The notes below the pieces were generated by a model that was not told the DNA's origin, did not search any database, and saw only the letters and a program-made list of their open reading frames with translations. The translations under genes and the position numbers were made by a program. Shown piece by piece: positions 8,194 through 17,567 of a DNA stretch of 64,000 bases (position 1 is its first letter; each line of letters starts with the position of its first letter). The DNA is from Caballeronia jiangsuensis. GTDB lineage: Bacteria; Pseudomonadota; Gammaproteobacteria; Burkholderiales; Burkholderiaceae. The stretch spans positions 62,001 through 126,000 of the forward strand of contig JFHF01000007.1 of NCBI GenBank assembly GCA_000648925.1. Direction: 5' to 3'.

Positions 8194-9101
8194 TCGCCGG
8201 GCGCCGGGTGCGCATCCTGGCTCGCGAGTAGATGCTTGAGAAAGAGCTGAACCGGCGCGGGGAGCGACTCCGCCTCGCGCACGCAGATCTTCCAGTGCCG
8301 CTCGGCCCAGGGTTCGTCGAGCGTCACGGCGACCAATGGCGCCGAGCTGACATAGCGCTCGGCATGATGCTCGGGCACGAGGCCGATACCGAGGCGCGCC
8401 TCCACCATGCTGCGCACCGGCTCGAAGCCGTTGACCCGAATCGACAGCTTGAGCGGATGATCGAGGTCCGCCGCCGCGCGCAACACCAGCGAGTTCAGAT
8501 AGCTGCCCGCTTGCGGCCCTACCAGCGGGTACTTCGCCACTTCGCGGAACTTCACCCGACCGGCATGGCTGAGCGGATGATCGGGCGGCATGATGACCAC
8601 CAGCCGGTCGCTGCGATAGGGAAATACCTGTAGTCCGGTGGTCACGGTCGTGCCGCCGAACACGCCGATATCGGCCGTGTTTTCCGCCACCGCGCGGACC
8701 ACAGCAGGGCTGAGGCTTTCCTGAAGATCGATGCGCAGCCCCGGGTGCAGCTCCAGGAACTCGCGGATGTCGTTGGCGATGTACTGCACGATCGTCGAGA
8801 GGCTGGCATGCAGCCGGATCTGGCCGCGCACGCCCTCGGCATGATCGAGCAGTTCGCTTTCCATCTGCTGGATATCGCGCAGGAGCACGCGGGCATGCTG
8901 CAAGAGGGCGGCCGCCGCCGCGGTCAGTTCCAGCCCCTTGTTGCTGCGCACGAAGAGGGCGGTCTTGAGCGTGTCTTCGAGATGCGACATGCGCTTGCTG
9001 AGAGCCGAAGGCGCGATATTCTCGGCCTCCGCCGCGCGGGCAATGCTGCCCTGCTCGCAGACCGCGACGAACAATTTCAGCGATTGCAGATCGAAACGCA
9101 T
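8184..9101 (-). CDS. LysR-family transcriptional regulator (305 aa)
   Basis: LysR-type regulator with an N-terminal winged helix-turn-helix (LQSLKLFVAVCEQGSIARAAEAENIAPSALSKRMSHLE) and a C-terminal effector domain typical of the family. It is convergent with the upstream catabolic operon and overlaps its last gene by 10 bases, so it is the best candidate local regulator of that operon. Its target promoter would lie upstream of the window. The frame continues further upstream on the minus strand, but the first Met giving a normal LysR N-terminus is at 9101. Confidence 0.92.
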   Translation of the reverse strand: MRFDLQSLKLFVAVCEQGSIARAAEAENIAPSALSKRMSHLEDTLKTALFVRSNKGLELTAAAAALLQHARVLLRDIQQMESELLDHAEGVRGQIRLHASLSTIVQYIANDIREFLELHPGLRIDLQESLSPAVVRAVAENTADIGVFGGTTVTTGLQVFPYRSDRLVVIMPPDHPLSHAGRVKFREVAKYPLVGPQAGSYLNSLVLRAAADLDHPLKLSIRVNGFEPVRSMVEARLGIGLVPEHHAERYVSSAPLVAVTLDEPWAERHWKICVREAESLPAPVQLFLKHLLASQDAHPAPGDHA

Positions 9102-9228
9102 CGACGCTCCGGGAAGCCGTCTCCCAACGGCAGTGTTGCTTCGGTGCAGAGAGTATGCACGTGGGCAGTTGCAAGTGCAAAGCCACGGCAGCGGCAGGAC
9201 CGATACGCCGTTCCGCCTCGCGCGAGTG

Positions 9229-10164
9229 TCAGTCCTCGTCCTCGTCGATGTCGTTGTCGCCCACGCCGATGGGATCTTCCTTCGCGGCTTCGGTGAACAT
9301 CGTCGTGAACTGATCGAGCGTGGCGAGCGTGTCGCGGCCGGTTCGCGTGATGCGATAGAACGATAGCGGCACCTCGGGGCGCAACGCGTCGACGCGCACG
9401 TTGTAGCGATAGCAGATATGTTCGCTGAAGGACGGCATGACCGCCGTGCCGAGCCCTTCCTGCGCCATCGCGATGGCCGTCTGAAGATGACCCACGACGA
9501 TGCGGCGGCTGACCGTCACTTCCTCTTTCGAGAGCGTAGCCTCGATCAGCCGTTGCAGCGGATTGTCCTTCGGCAGCGTGATGAGCGGCTGATTCTCCAG
9601 CGCGGTCCAGCGGATGCCGGGACCGCGCAGCGGCGTGCCGGCCTGCGCGGGCGACACCGCGACGAGCCGCGTCGGGAAAATCGGCGTGCGGTCGATGCCG
9701 GAAAGCTGCGAGAAGAACACGCCGAAGGCCGCATCGAGATGACCTTCCTCGACCATCTGCACGAGCTCGGTCGGATTGCGGTCGACGAGTTCGATCTGCG
9801 CATTCGGATACACGCTCGAAAAGCGCGCGAGCACCGAAGGCATCAGGCTCGCGGCGATCATCGGCGTGCAGCCGAGCAGCAGCGACGATTGCTTCTGACG
9901 CCCCAGCTCATTGAGCTCGATGACCGACTTCTCCAGCGACTCGACGATCGCCATCGCGGTGGGATAGAAAAGGCGGCCCGCTTCGGTCAGCGAGACCGTG
10001 CGCGTGGTGCGTTCCAGCAGCCGGCAATCGAGCTGCGTTTCCAGTTCCCGAATGATCGCGGAAAGCGCCGCCTGGCTCAGATGCATGCTCTGCGCGGTCT
10101 TCGTGAAGCTCGACGCGTTCGCGACACCAAGAAAAACCTTGAGTTGTTTGAGGGACAGGTTCAT
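9229..10164 (-). CDS. LysR-family transcriptional regulator with acidic C-terminal tail (311 aa)
   Basis: LysR-type regulator: wHTH in residues 1-60 (MNLSLKQLKVFLGVANASSFTKTAQSMHLSQAALSAIIRELE), followed by the two-lobed co-inducer domain. The last residues (DPIGVGDNDIDEDED) form an unusual strongly acidic tail. It lies 101 bases downstream of the UbiD-type decarboxylase on the same strand, so it may be the regulator of the 10266-21443 operon, either co-transcribed or from its own promoter in the gap. The effector would then be the aromatic acid or a pathway intermediate (inference). Confidence 0.92.
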   Translation of the reverse strand: MNLSLKQLKVFLGVANASSFTKTAQSMHLSQAALSAIIRELETQLDCRLLERTTRTVSLTEAGRLFYPTAMAIVESLEKSVIELNELGRQKQSSLLLGCTPMIAASLMPSVLARFSSVYPNAQIELVDRNPTELVQMVEEGHLDAAFGVFFSQLSGIDRTPIFPTRLVAVSPAQAGTPLRGPGIRWTALENQPLITLPKDNPLQRLIEATLSKEEVTVSRRIVVGHLQTAIAMAQEGLGTAVMPSFSEHICYRYNVRVDALRPEVPLSFYRITRTGRDTLATLDQFTTMFTEAAKEDPIGVGDNDIDEDED

Positions 10165-10265
10165 TGACGACAGCCGTTTCTTTTTCGCGCGTGGAGCCCG
10201 ATTCTATCCCGTCCGTTGCAGCGGCTGCCGTACCCTGAAACTGCGGTGCGGCAGCCGCCGGGGCG

Positions 10266-11831
10266 TTACGCGAGGACGTAGCGGCCTTCTTCGTCCCGCG
10301 CGATCGCACGGCGTTGCGCCGTGTCTTCGAGCCAGCGCACGACTTCGCGGCCGTCGCGCGTGCCCGTCGCGGCCATCAGCTCGGAAAAGCGCTTCGGTCC
10401 GTCTTCGAGCGCCGCGTCGAGCGAGTCGAAGCGCGCGCCGCGATACGCAGGCGGCGTCGGTACGCGATGTTCGAGATCGCGCTCGGCGCCCGGCGCGAGC
10501 AGCGGCAGCGTGAGATCGAAGCCGGCCTTCGCGGTTTTCGTCGCGCCGAGCAGCGACGGGTCGAGCGGCATCGCGCGCAGGCTGTCCTGAAGCACCAGAT
10601 CGCGGTCGGCCTGGAAGCGCGTGGCGAGCGCCCAGTCCATCTGCTCGTCGGAGAACACGTCGATGTCCGGATCGACCACGAACACGTGCTTTACGTTCGC
10701 GAGCGACGCGAACACCGCCGCGATCGCGTTGCGCGCCTCGCCCGGCACGCGCTGCTGCATGGCGACGCGCACGTTGAACATGCCGCCGGTGGCCGGGTTC
10801 GCATAGACGGCCTTCACTTCGCGCACGGCGGTTTCGAGCGCGCGCCACACCGTCACTTCCGTGCGCAGCGCGGCGAGTTGCGCGGTGTCGGTGCGCGCCA
10901 TCGAGCGCCCGCCGATCGTGCAGGTCTGAAACACCGCGTCGCGCCGATGCGTGATCGCGGTCAGATGAAACAGCGGATTCGTCTTCACGCCGCCGTAGTA
11001 GCCGAGGAATTCGCCATACGGGCCTTCGGGTTCCGCGTGGCCGCGTTCGTCGAGATAGCCTTCGAGGATGAACTCCGCGTCGGCGGGCACGAGCAGATCG
11101 TTCGTCGCGCACTTGACCACGCCCATCGGCGCGCCGCGCAGTGCGGCGACGAGTTCGAGTTCATCGGCGGGAATGCGCATGGTCGCACCGACGTGATCGA
11201 TCGGATGCGTGCCCACCGCGAACGCGATCGGCGTGCGCTCGCCGCGCTTCGCATGGCCGATGGCGATCGCGCGCAGATCCGATGGCGCGACGAGATCGAT
11301 GCCGGCCGTGCGACGCCCGCGCAGCATCAGCCTGCGAATGCCGACGTTGGTCCAGCCCATGTCGGGATCGACCGCGAAGTCGATCGACGCCGAGATGTAC
11401 GGCGCGCCATCCAGTTCGTGCTGGAGATGCACGGGCAGGGCGGTGAAATCGCAGTCGTCGCCGGTCAGCACGACCTGCTGCACGGGCGCTTCCTCGCGGC
11501 TCACTTCGACGAGCCGGCCCTTCGCGCGCAGGCGTTCGCGCACGGTGTCGAGCAGGCGTTCAGGCGTCGTGTCGAAGGCTTTCGCGAGGCGCGAGCGGCT
11601 CGCGGCGACGCTGCCCGCGAGCGAGATCGCGCCGCCGGACGGACGGCTGAACCACACGGCGCGCGGATTGCCTTCCATGATGCCGGCGATCTCGGCGAGA
11701 TCGACGCTCGCGTCATGGCGTTCGAGTTCGGTCTCGTCGAGCGATTCGAGAAAGCGCCGCAGACGGAAGCGTTCGAGGTCGGGCGCGGGCGTACCGTCTA
11801 CGGTCGAGGGAATGGCGGTCTTGGGTCTCAA
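10266..11831 (-). CDS. UbiD-family prenyl-FMN-dependent decarboxylase (521 aa)
   Basis: Reversible (de)carboxylase of the UbiD/Fdc1 superfamily using prenylated FMN. The acid/base and cofactor region is visible: TNVGIRRLML (Asn metal ligand and active-site Arg), then ILEGYLDERGHAEPEGPYGEFLGYYG with the conserved Glu residues. The start is TTG at 11831 with AAGGAAC upstream; no ATG is nearby. The cofactor synthase UbiX is encoded at the other end of the same gene string (20865-21443), which strongly supports activity on an aromatic or heteroaromatic acid rather than ubiquinone biosynthesis. The C-terminal 70 residues (helical, LSLDAALEDGPKRFSELMAA-like) extend beyond the core and may be a small regulatory or oligomerisation segment. 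Confidence 0.88.
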   Translation of the reverse strand: MRPKTAIPSTVDGTPAPDLERFRLRRFLESLDETELERHDASVDLAEIAGIMEGNPRAVWFSRPSGGAISLAGSVAASRSRLAKAFDTTPERLLDTVRERLRAKGRLVEVSREEAPVQQVVLTGDDCDFTALPVHLQHELDGAPYISASIDFAVDPDMGWTNVGIRRLMLRGRRTAGIDLVAPSDLRAIAIGHAKRGERTPIAFAVGTHPIDHVGATMRIPADELELVAALRGAPMGVVKCATNDLLVPADAEFILEGYLDERGHAEPEGPYGEFLGYYGGVKTNPLFHLTAITHRRDAVFQTCTIGGRSMARTDTAQLAALRTEVTVWRALETAVREVKAVYANPATGGMFNVRVAMQQRVPGEARNAIAAVFASLANVKHVFVVDPDIDVFSDEQMDWALATRFQADRDLVLQDSLRAMPLDPSLLGATKTAKAGFDLTLPLLAPGAERDLEHRVPTPPAYRGARFDSLDAALEDGPKRFSELMAATGTRDGREVVRWLEDTAQRRAIARDEEGRYVLA

Positions 11832-11853
11832 TCTGGGTTCCTTGATGCGTGTC

Positions 11854-12579
11854 TTAGAAGCGCGCGGAAAGCGCCGTCGCCGCGAGATGCGCCGCGAAGC
11901 CGCTCGCGCCGCTCGCCGGCATTTCAGGCGCGAGATGCAGAAACTGCTTCACCGCGCGCAGCGTGACGGCGCTGCAGCCGAGCAGGGTGTCGACGAGCGC
12001 GTCCGCTTCCGCGTCGAGGCTCGCCGCCGGCACGACGCGGCTGACCAGACCCGCCTGGAGCGCTTCGCTCGCGGACAGCCGCACGCGGCTCAGCACCATA
12101 TGCGCGACGGTCTTCACCGGCACGCGGCCGATCAGCGCCGACATCACGAGCGTCGGCGGAATGTCGCGTTCCATTTCGGGAATCTGGAACACGGCGTCGT
12201 CGGAGGCGAGCGCGATGTCGCATACGCCCGCGAGCGCGCAGCCCACGCCGAGCGCCTCGCCGCGCACCACCGACAGCACCGGCACGCGCACCGCCTTGAG
12301 CGCGTCGTACAGCGCGAGCGGCGGCGCGGCGACCACGCGGCGCAGCGTTTCGGCGGACGGCTTTGCATCCTTTGGCGGCATCGGCGAGAGGCGGCCCTTG
12401 CAGAAGTCCGGGCCGCTCGAAAGAATGCGCACGAGCTTCGCTTCATCGTCGAGCGTCGTGACGGCTTCGATGATCGTTTCGCTCATCGATGCATCGATCA
12501 GATTGCCGTTGCCGGGATGGTCGAGCACCACGTCCACGAGCGGGCCGTTGCGTCGAATCGCAACGTGAGGGCTGGTCAT
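11854..12579 (-). CDS. Enoyl-CoA hydratase/isomerase-family protein (241 aa)
   Basis: Crotonase-fold protein. The start is the ATG at 12579 with AAGGAGAC seven bases upstream. The oxyanion-hole region is ALGVGCALAGVCDIALASDDAVFQIPEMERDIPP, with a candidate catalytic Glu in PEMERD. It lies 22 bases upstream of the UbiD gene and 23 bases downstream of the molybdenum-hydroxylase large subunit. Crotonase members hydrate, isomerise or hydrolyse CoA thioesters, but no acyl-CoA ligase is encoded in this operon. It therefore either acts on a CoA ester made elsewhere or has moved to a non-CoA substrate. Confidence 0.82.
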   Translation of the reverse strand: MTSPHVAIRRNGPLVDVVLDHPGNGNLIDASMSETIIEAVTTLDDEAKLVRILSSGPDFCKGRLSPMPPKDAKPSAETLRRVVAAPPLALYDALKAVRVPVLSVVRGEALGVGCALAGVCDIALASDDAVFQIPEMERDIPPTLVMSALIGRVPVKTVAHMVLSRVRLSASEALQAGLVSRVVPAASLDAEADALVDTLLGCSAVTLRAVKQFLHLAPEMPASGASGFAAHLAATALSARF

Positions 12580-12602
12580 GCAGGTCTCCTTGTTGAGCGT
12601 AT

Positions 12603-14936
12603 TCATGCGTCGCGGTGGATGAATTCCCACACGACTTTCGGCGTGGCGGGCATCGCGAGTTCTTCGGTGCCGTATTCCTTCAGGGCGTCGGCGAGCGCGT
12701 TGAAGATCGTCGCCGTGGCGGGCGTGATGCCGCTCTCGCCGCCGCCCTTCACGCGCAGCGGGTTGCCGTGCGTCGGGTCTTCGGTGAGTTCGAGATTGAG
12801 TCGTGGAATCACGCCGGCGCGCGGCATGCCGTAGTCCATGTACGAGCCGGTCAGCACCTGCCCCGTCTCGCGATCGAGATAGCAGGTTTCCGAGAGCGCC
12901 TGCCCGATGCCCTGCGCGAGACCGCCATGCACCTGACCTTCGACGATCAGCGGATTGATCGGCTGGCCGACATCGTCGACGGACGTGTAGTTGACGAGCT
13001 TCACGACGCCCGTGTCCGGGTCCACTTCGAGTTCGCAGACGGCCGCGCCCGTGGGATGCGCGGGCACCCGCGTGTTCACTTCGGCTTCCGCGTACAGCCT
13101 GCGCGTGGCGCGCTCGCCGGGCATGCCGTCGCGGGCGATGTGCGCGGCCACGTCGAAGAGGCCGATTTCGCGCGACGAAGCCGCATCGGCGAACACGCCG
13201 TTCGCGAAGCTCACGCGTTCCGGCGGGACATCGAACAACTCGGCGGCCACGCGCTTGCCCTGCGCGACGATCTGCGCGGCGGTATCGACGAGCAGCATGC
13301 CGCCGAGACGCATCGAGCGGTCCGAATGGCTGCCGCCGCCGACGCTCACGAACGCCGTGTCGCCGGTGCGCAGCGTGATCGATGCGATCGGCACGCCCAG
13401 ATGCTGCGCGATGACCTGCGCGAAGGTCGTTTCGTGGCCCTGACCGGTGGACTGCGTGCCGGACACGATATCGATGCGGCCTTCCGGCAGCACCGTCAGT
13501 TCGATGCGTTCGCGCGGCGCGCCCACCGGCGACTCGATGTAGTTGGCAAGCCCGATGCCGCGCAGCATGCCGTTCGCACGCGCGGCCGCGCGACGCGCCT
13601 CGAAACCGTCCCATTCGGCGAGTTCCAGCGCGCGCGCCATGTTGCGTGCGAATTCGCCGCTGTCGTAGGTGAGGCCCATCGGGCTGCGATACGGCAGCTT
13701 CTCGTGAGCGATCAGGTTGCGGCGGCGAATCTCCGCGCGCTCGATGCCCAGTTCCGCCGCCGCGAGATCGAGCATACGTTCGATCACGTGCGTCGCTTCG
13801 GGCCGCCCCGCGCCGCGATACGGCGCGGTCGGCACCGTGTTGGTCAGCACGGCGCTGATGTGCACGGCGGCGAGCGGCACGTCGTAGACGGTCGTCATGA
13901 TGCGCGTGCCGTTCGACATCGGCACATAGGACACCGTATGCGCGCCGACATTGCCGATCCACGCGTTGTCGATGGCGAGAATGCGGCCGTCGCGCGAGAA
14001 GCCGAACGTGGCGCGCACGATCTGGTCGCGGCCCTGATAGTCGGAGAGAAATGCTTCGCTGCGATCGCTCGTCCATTTCACCGGCCGGCCGATGCGCCGC
14101 GCGGCCCACACCACGGCAAGCTGCTCGACATAGATGAACGAACGCGGACCGAAGCCGCCGCCGGTATCGGGGCAGACCACGCGCACCTGCGCGGGCGGCA
14201 CTTTCAGCGCGACGGCGAGGCAGAGCTTCTGCCGCACCGCGCCCTGGCTGCCCGAGATCAGCGTGTAGACGCCGCTTGCGCCGTCGAACACGCCGATCGC
14301 GCCGCGCGGCTCCATCTGGCAGTTCACGACGCGGCTGTGATGGAATTCGCGCGTGAGCACGAACGGCGCATCGGCGATGATGCGGCGCGCTTCCTCGCGA
14401 TCGCCGATCTGCGTCTGAAAGCACAGATTGTTCGCCGCGCCGTCCCACAGTTGCGGCGCGCCGTCCTGCATCGCATCCGCCGCGTTGACGACGGCGTCGA
14501 GCTCGTCGTAGTCGACGTCGATCATCTCCGTCGCGTTGCGCGCGGCGAGCGCGGTCTCGGCGATCACCATCGCGATCGGCTCGCCGACATATCGCACGCG
14601 GTCGATCGGCAGCGGAACATGCGGCTGGTTGAAGATCTCGCCGGTCAGCGAGCTAAGGAAGGCTTTCTTCGTGGCATCGACGGCGTCGATGGGATTCGGC
14701 ACGTGATCGACGCCCTGAAAGCCGTCATCGAGATAATCCTGGCCGACGAGCACCGCGATCACGCCGGGCGCTTCGCGCGCAGCCGATACGTCGACCGAGC
14801 GCAGCGCGGCATGCGCGTGCGGCGAGCGGAGGAACGCGGCATGCACCTGGCCTTCGACGCGCAAATCGTCGGTGTATTGACCGTTGCCGGTGACGAAGCG
14901 CCGGTCTTCGAGGCGCGGGATGGGTTGGCCGATCAT
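12603..14936 (-). CDS. Molybdenum hydroxylase large subunit, form II CoxL-like (777 aa)
   Basis: Moco-binding catalytic subunit of the xanthine oxidase/CO dehydrogenase family. It starts with MIGQPIPRLEDRRFVTGNGQY at 14936, overlapping the iron-sulfur subunit by 4 bases (ATGA). Moco-contact motifs are GGGFGPRSFIYVE, APYRGAGRPEA, STGQGHETTFAQV and the catalytic Glu in VKGGGESGITPATATIFNAL. The YRGAGR loop matches form II proteins, not the CSFR loop of true CO dehydrogenase, so it probably hydroxylates an aromatic or N-heteroaromatic ring or an aldehyde with water as oxygen donor. The partners at 14933 and 15957 complete an LMS heterotrimer. Confidence 0.9.
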   Translation of the reverse strand: MIGQPIPRLEDRRFVTGNGQYTDDLRVEGQVHAAFLRSPHAHAALRSVDVSAAREAPGVIAVLVGQDYLDDGFQGVDHVPNPIDAVDATKKAFLSSLTGEIFNQPHVPLPIDRVRYVGEPIAMVIAETALAARNATEMIDVDYDELDAVVNAADAMQDGAPQLWDGAANNLCFQTQIGDREEARRIIADAPFVLTREFHHSRVVNCQMEPRGAIGVFDGASGVYTLISGSQGAVRQKLCLAVALKVPPAQVRVVCPDTGGGFGPRSFIYVEQLAVVWAARRIGRPVKWTSDRSEAFLSDYQGRDQIVRATFGFSRDGRILAIDNAWIGNVGAHTVSYVPMSNGTRIMTTVYDVPLAAVHISAVLTNTVPTAPYRGAGRPEATHVIERMLDLAAAELGIERAEIRRRNLIAHEKLPYRSPMGLTYDSGEFARNMARALELAEWDGFEARRAAARANGMLRGIGLANYIESPVGAPRERIELTVLPEGRIDIVSGTQSTGQGHETTFAQVIAQHLGVPIASITLRTGDTAFVSVGGGSHSDRSMRLGGMLLVDTAAQIVAQGKRVAAELFDVPPERVSFANGVFADAASSREIGLFDVAAHIARDGMPGERATRRLYAEAEVNTRVPAHPTGAAVCELEVDPDTGVVKLVNYTSVDDVGQPINPLIVEGQVHGGLAQGIGQALSETCYLDRETGQVLTGSYMDYGMPRAGVIPRLNLELTEDPTHGNPLRVKGGGESGITPATATIFNALADALKEYGTEELAMPATPKVVWEFIHRDA

Positions 14937-15442
14937 CGCGTGGCTTCCTCCGTCGCGGCGTCGCCGGGTGACGGATACATCTCGCGCGCCGCATGACGCA
15001 CGGCCTCGATGATGTTCACGTAGCCCGTGCAACGGCAGATGTTGCCTTCGAGCGCGTGGCAGATGCTTTCTTCATCGAGCGACGGCTGCTGGCGCAGATA
15101 GTAGCTCGACGCCATGATCATGCCCGGCGTGCAGAAGCCGCACTGCAAACCGTGACACTGCACGAACGCGTTCTGCACCGGATGCAGCGGCGCGCTGTCG
15201 TTTTCGCGCAGTCCTTCGACCGTCGTGACCGTGCCGCCGCTCGCCTGCGCGGCGAGCACTGTGCACGACTTCACCGATGCCCCGTCGAGATGCACCGTGC
15301 ACGCGCCGCACTGGCTCGTGTCGCAGCCGACGTGCGTGCCCGTCAGGCGCAGCGTTTCGCGCAGGAACTCGACCAGGAGCGTCTGGTCCGGCACCTCGCG
15401 CTTCACGTCGACGCCGTTCACCCGTAGTTGGATTTCAGCCAT
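14933..15442 (-). CDS. Molybdenum hydroxylase [2Fe-2S] small subunit (169 aa)
   Basis: Electron-transfer subunit with two [2Fe-2S] clusters. The N-terminal plant-ferredoxin-like domain holds CDTSQCGACTVHLDG plus the later Cys in KSCTVLA. The C-terminal helical domain holds CGFCTPGM and CRCTGY. The length is standard for CoxS/IorA-type subunits. A four-base overlap with the large subunit indicates translational coupling. Confidence 0.95.
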   Translation of the reverse strand: MAEIQLRVNGVDVKREVPDQTLLVEFLRETLRLTGTHVGCDTSQCGACTVHLDGASVKSCTVLAAQASGGTVTTVEGLRENDSAPLHPVQNAFVQCHGLQCGFCTPGMIMASSYYLRQQPSLDEESICHALEGNICRCTGYVNIIEAVRHAAREMYPSPGDAATEEATR

Positions 15443-15469
15443 GATTACCTCGTTCGTCTTCCTGCGTGC

Positions 15470-15934
15470 TTACTGCGCGGCGGCGCTGGCTTCCGCGCTC
15501 ATCGTCGCGTTGAAGCGCGTGAAGAATTCCGCCGCGAGCTTGTTCGCAACCGACGTGACGAGGCGCGAACCGATCTGCGCGAGCTTGCCGCCCACTTGCG
15601 CATCGGCGACGTAGGTGAGGAGCGTGCCGCCCTCGTCGGCGTCGGCGAGCGTGACCGTCGCGTTCATCTTGCCGAAGCCCGCGATGCCGCCTTCGCCCTG
15701 GCCCAGAATCCGGTAGCCGTTCGGGCCGTCGCGATCCGAAATCACGAGCGTGCCTTTGAAGCGCGCCTTCACGGGGCCGACCTTGGCGACTACCACGGCC
15801 TTGTATTCGTCGTCGCTTTCGCCGATGAACTCCTCGCAGCCCGGCACGCATGCCTGCAGCACTGCGGCATCGTTCAAGCCTTTCCATACCTGCTCGCGCG
15901 TGGCGGCGATGGTCTGCGATCCGGTGAATTCCAT
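15470..15934 (-). CDS. CoxG-like SRPBCC protein (154 aa)
   Basis: START/SRPBCC-fold protein of the CoxG family, often encoded with Moco hydroxylases and thought to help recruit or assemble them at the membrane. Visible features are MEFTGSQTIAATREQVWKGLNDAAVLQACVPGCEEF at the N-terminus and GEGGIAGFGKMNATVTL in the middle. Unlike full-length CoxG it ends soon after the SRPBCC domain (FTRFNATMSAEASAAAQ), so it lacks a C-terminal hydrophobic anchor. It lies between the FAD and iron-sulfur subunit genes. Confidence 0.87.
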   Translation of the reverse strand: MEFTGSQTIAATREQVWKGLNDAAVLQACVPGCEEFIGESDDEYKAVVVAKVGPVKARFKGTLVISDRDGPNGYRILGQGEGGIAGFGKMNATVTLADADEGGTLLTYVADAQVGGKLAQIGSRLVTSVANKLAAEFFTRFNATMSAEASAAAQ

Positions 15935-15956
15935 GTCTTTGTCTCCTGAAAACGGT

Positions 15957-16775
15957 TTAGGCAGGCTGGCGCAGCGGCTGCGTCAGCAGCGCCCGCAATG
16001 CGCGGCGCGTGTAGGTTTCGATCAGATGGGCGCGATAGGCGGACGAACCGTTGGCGTCGTCGGGAAGCGAGGCGGCGTCCATCTTCAGCGGGGCGAGCGC
16101 GGCTTCGGACAGATCGGCGGCCAGCGCGGCTTCGGCATCGAGCCAGCGGAACACCGACGCGCCCGCGCCGGTCACCGCGACGCGAATCGCATCTTCGAAT
16201 TGCGCGATGAACACGCCGACGACGGCATAGCCCGACGCCGGCTGGCGGAACTTCGCATAGGCGGCGCGCAAGGGAAGCGGATACTCGAATCCCGTCACGA
16301 GTTCGCCGGGTTCGAGCGCGGTCTCGAAGGTATCGACGAAGAAATCATCCGCGCCGATGCAGCGTTGTGACGTGAGCACGCGTGCGTTCAGCGCGAGCAC
16401 CGCGCTCGGATAATCGGCGGCGGGATCGTTGTTCGCGACCGAGCCGCCCATCGTGCCGCGATTGCGCACCTGCGGATCGGCGATCACGTTCGCAAGCTGC
16501 GCGAGCGCGGGGATCGCCGTGGCGACCACTTTCGATGCGGCCACTTCCGCGTGTTTCGTCAGCGCGCCGACGCGCAGCACGCCGCCTTCGACGCTCACGC
16601 CGCGCATCGCTTCGATGCGCGTGAGGTCGATCAGATGCGATGGCGCGGCGAGCCGCTGCTTGAGCGTCGGAATCAGCGTCATGCCGCCCGAGAGCGGACG
16701 GGCCTCCTCGTGTTCGCGCAGCAGGCCGAGCGCTTCGTCGAGCGAGGACGGGCGCAGGTAAAGGGTTTCGTACAT
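15957..16775 (-). CDS. Molybdenum hydroxylase FAD-binding medium subunit (272 aa)
   Basis: CoxM-type flavoprotein that passes electrons to an external acceptor. The FAD pyrophosphate loop is LSGGMTLIPTLKQRL (about 29-43), and the second signature is IADPQVRNRGTMGGSVANNDPAADYPSA. The length is typical (270-290). It is the promoter-proximal gene of the hydroxylase set, 24 bases after the alpha/beta hydrolase. No XdhC/CoxI or CoxD-type Moco sulfuration or insertion gene is present in this window, so those functions must come from elsewhere. Confidence 0.93.
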   Translation of the reverse strand: MYETLYLRPSSLDEALGLLREHEEARPLSGGMTLIPTLKQRLAAPSHLIDLTRIEAMRGVSVEGGVLRVGALTKHAEVAASKVVATAIPALAQLANVIADPQVRNRGTMGGSVANNDPAADYPSAVLALNARVLTSQRCIGADDFFVDTFETALEPGELVTGFEYPLPLRAAYAKFRQPASGYAVVGVFIAQFEDAIRVAVTGAGASVFRWLDAEAALAADLSEAALAPLKMDAASLPDDANGSSAYRAHLIETYTRRALRALLTQPLRQPA

Positions 16776-16799
16776 GAAGTCTCCCGCGGCCAGTGGCCG

Positions 16800-17567
16800 T
16801 CAGGCCTGTTTCAGCCAGTTTTCGAGTGCTGTCGCGAGCGCGACCGGCACTTCGTACATCGGGTAATGTCCCGCGTTCGCGATCGTTTCGACGCTCGCGT
16901 GCGGATACCACGCGAGCCAGGTGCGATTCATCACGTCGGCGGTGAGCGTCGGGTCGTGTTCGCCGATGAAAAGCTTCACCGGCGTCGCGTTGCCCATCAC
17001 CTCGGACGAGAAATCGCTCGCGGCCCAGTGCGGCAGATAGCCCGCGAACGCATCGGCGCGCGCTTGCCGCTGCGATTCGCGCGCGAGGTGCGCGGTGAAA
17101 CGCGGCGCGAGGCGGTTGCCGGTCGAGAACGCGATGATCGCCGCGCGCCGCTCGATGTCGTCGACCGCCGCGCGAAAACCGGCGAGGCGCGTTTCATCCA
17201 TGCGCGAACCGCACGCGGGCACGGCGCACACGCCCGCCATGCGATCGATGCGCCCGTGCGCGGCGAGCAGCACACGCTGGATCGCGACGCCGCCCATCGA
17301 ATGGCCGATCAGACTGAAGGTGTCCCAGCCGAGATGATCGGCGAGCGCGAGCACGTCGCCGGCGGCTTCGTCGAAGGTGAAGGCGCCGTCGCGCTCGCGT
17401 GAGCGGCCGTATCCCCGATAGTCGAAGAACACGTAGGTGAAGGCATCGGTGTCGAGTGCGGGGACGAGCGGCTGCCAGTCGGCGGCGCTGCCGAACCAGC
17501 CGCTCATCGCGAGCACCTTGCGCGGACCGTTGCCGACCTGCACATAGCCGTTGAGGGTCTGCGTCAT
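16800..17567 (-). CDS. Alpha/beta-fold hydrolase (255 aa)
   Basis: Serine hydrolase with nucleophile elbow GHSMGGVAIQ, an oxyanion region near MSGWFGSAADW, acid Asp in FIGEHDPTL and His in ANAGHYPMYE. The start is the ATG at 17567, overlapping the fumarylacetoacetase gene by 4 bases. It is of the type acting on meta-cleavage products, enol lactones or N-formyl amides. In an aromatic operon with a ring hydroxylase it is a candidate ring-fission-product hydrolase, but the substrate cannot be fixed from sequence. Confidence 0.83.
   Translation of the reverse strand: MTQTLNGYVQVGNGPRKVLAMSGWFGSAADWQPLVPALDTDAFTYVFFDYRGYGRSRERDGAFTFDEAAGDVLALADHLGWDTFSLIGHSMGGVAIQRVLLAAHGRIDRMAGVCAVPACGSRMDETRLAGFRAAVDDIERRAAIIAFSTGNRLAPRFTAHLARESQRQARADAFAGYLPHWAASDFSSEVMGNATPVKLFIGEHDPTLTADVMNRTWLAWYPHASVETIANAGHYPMYEVPVALATALENWLKQA

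Noticed and set aside
5230..9186. Very long antisense open frame (over 1300 codons) on the minus strand, and similar ones at 31569-34523 and 43336-46143
   Set aside because: They are mirror frames of well-supported genes in GC-rich DNA, have low-complexity Arg/His/Ala-rich composition and no domain motifs. Only the true genes embedded in their ends are real.
12603..14936. True carbon monoxide dehydrogenase
   Set aside because: The active-site loop is YRGAGR (form II), not the Cys-containing loop of form I CoxL.
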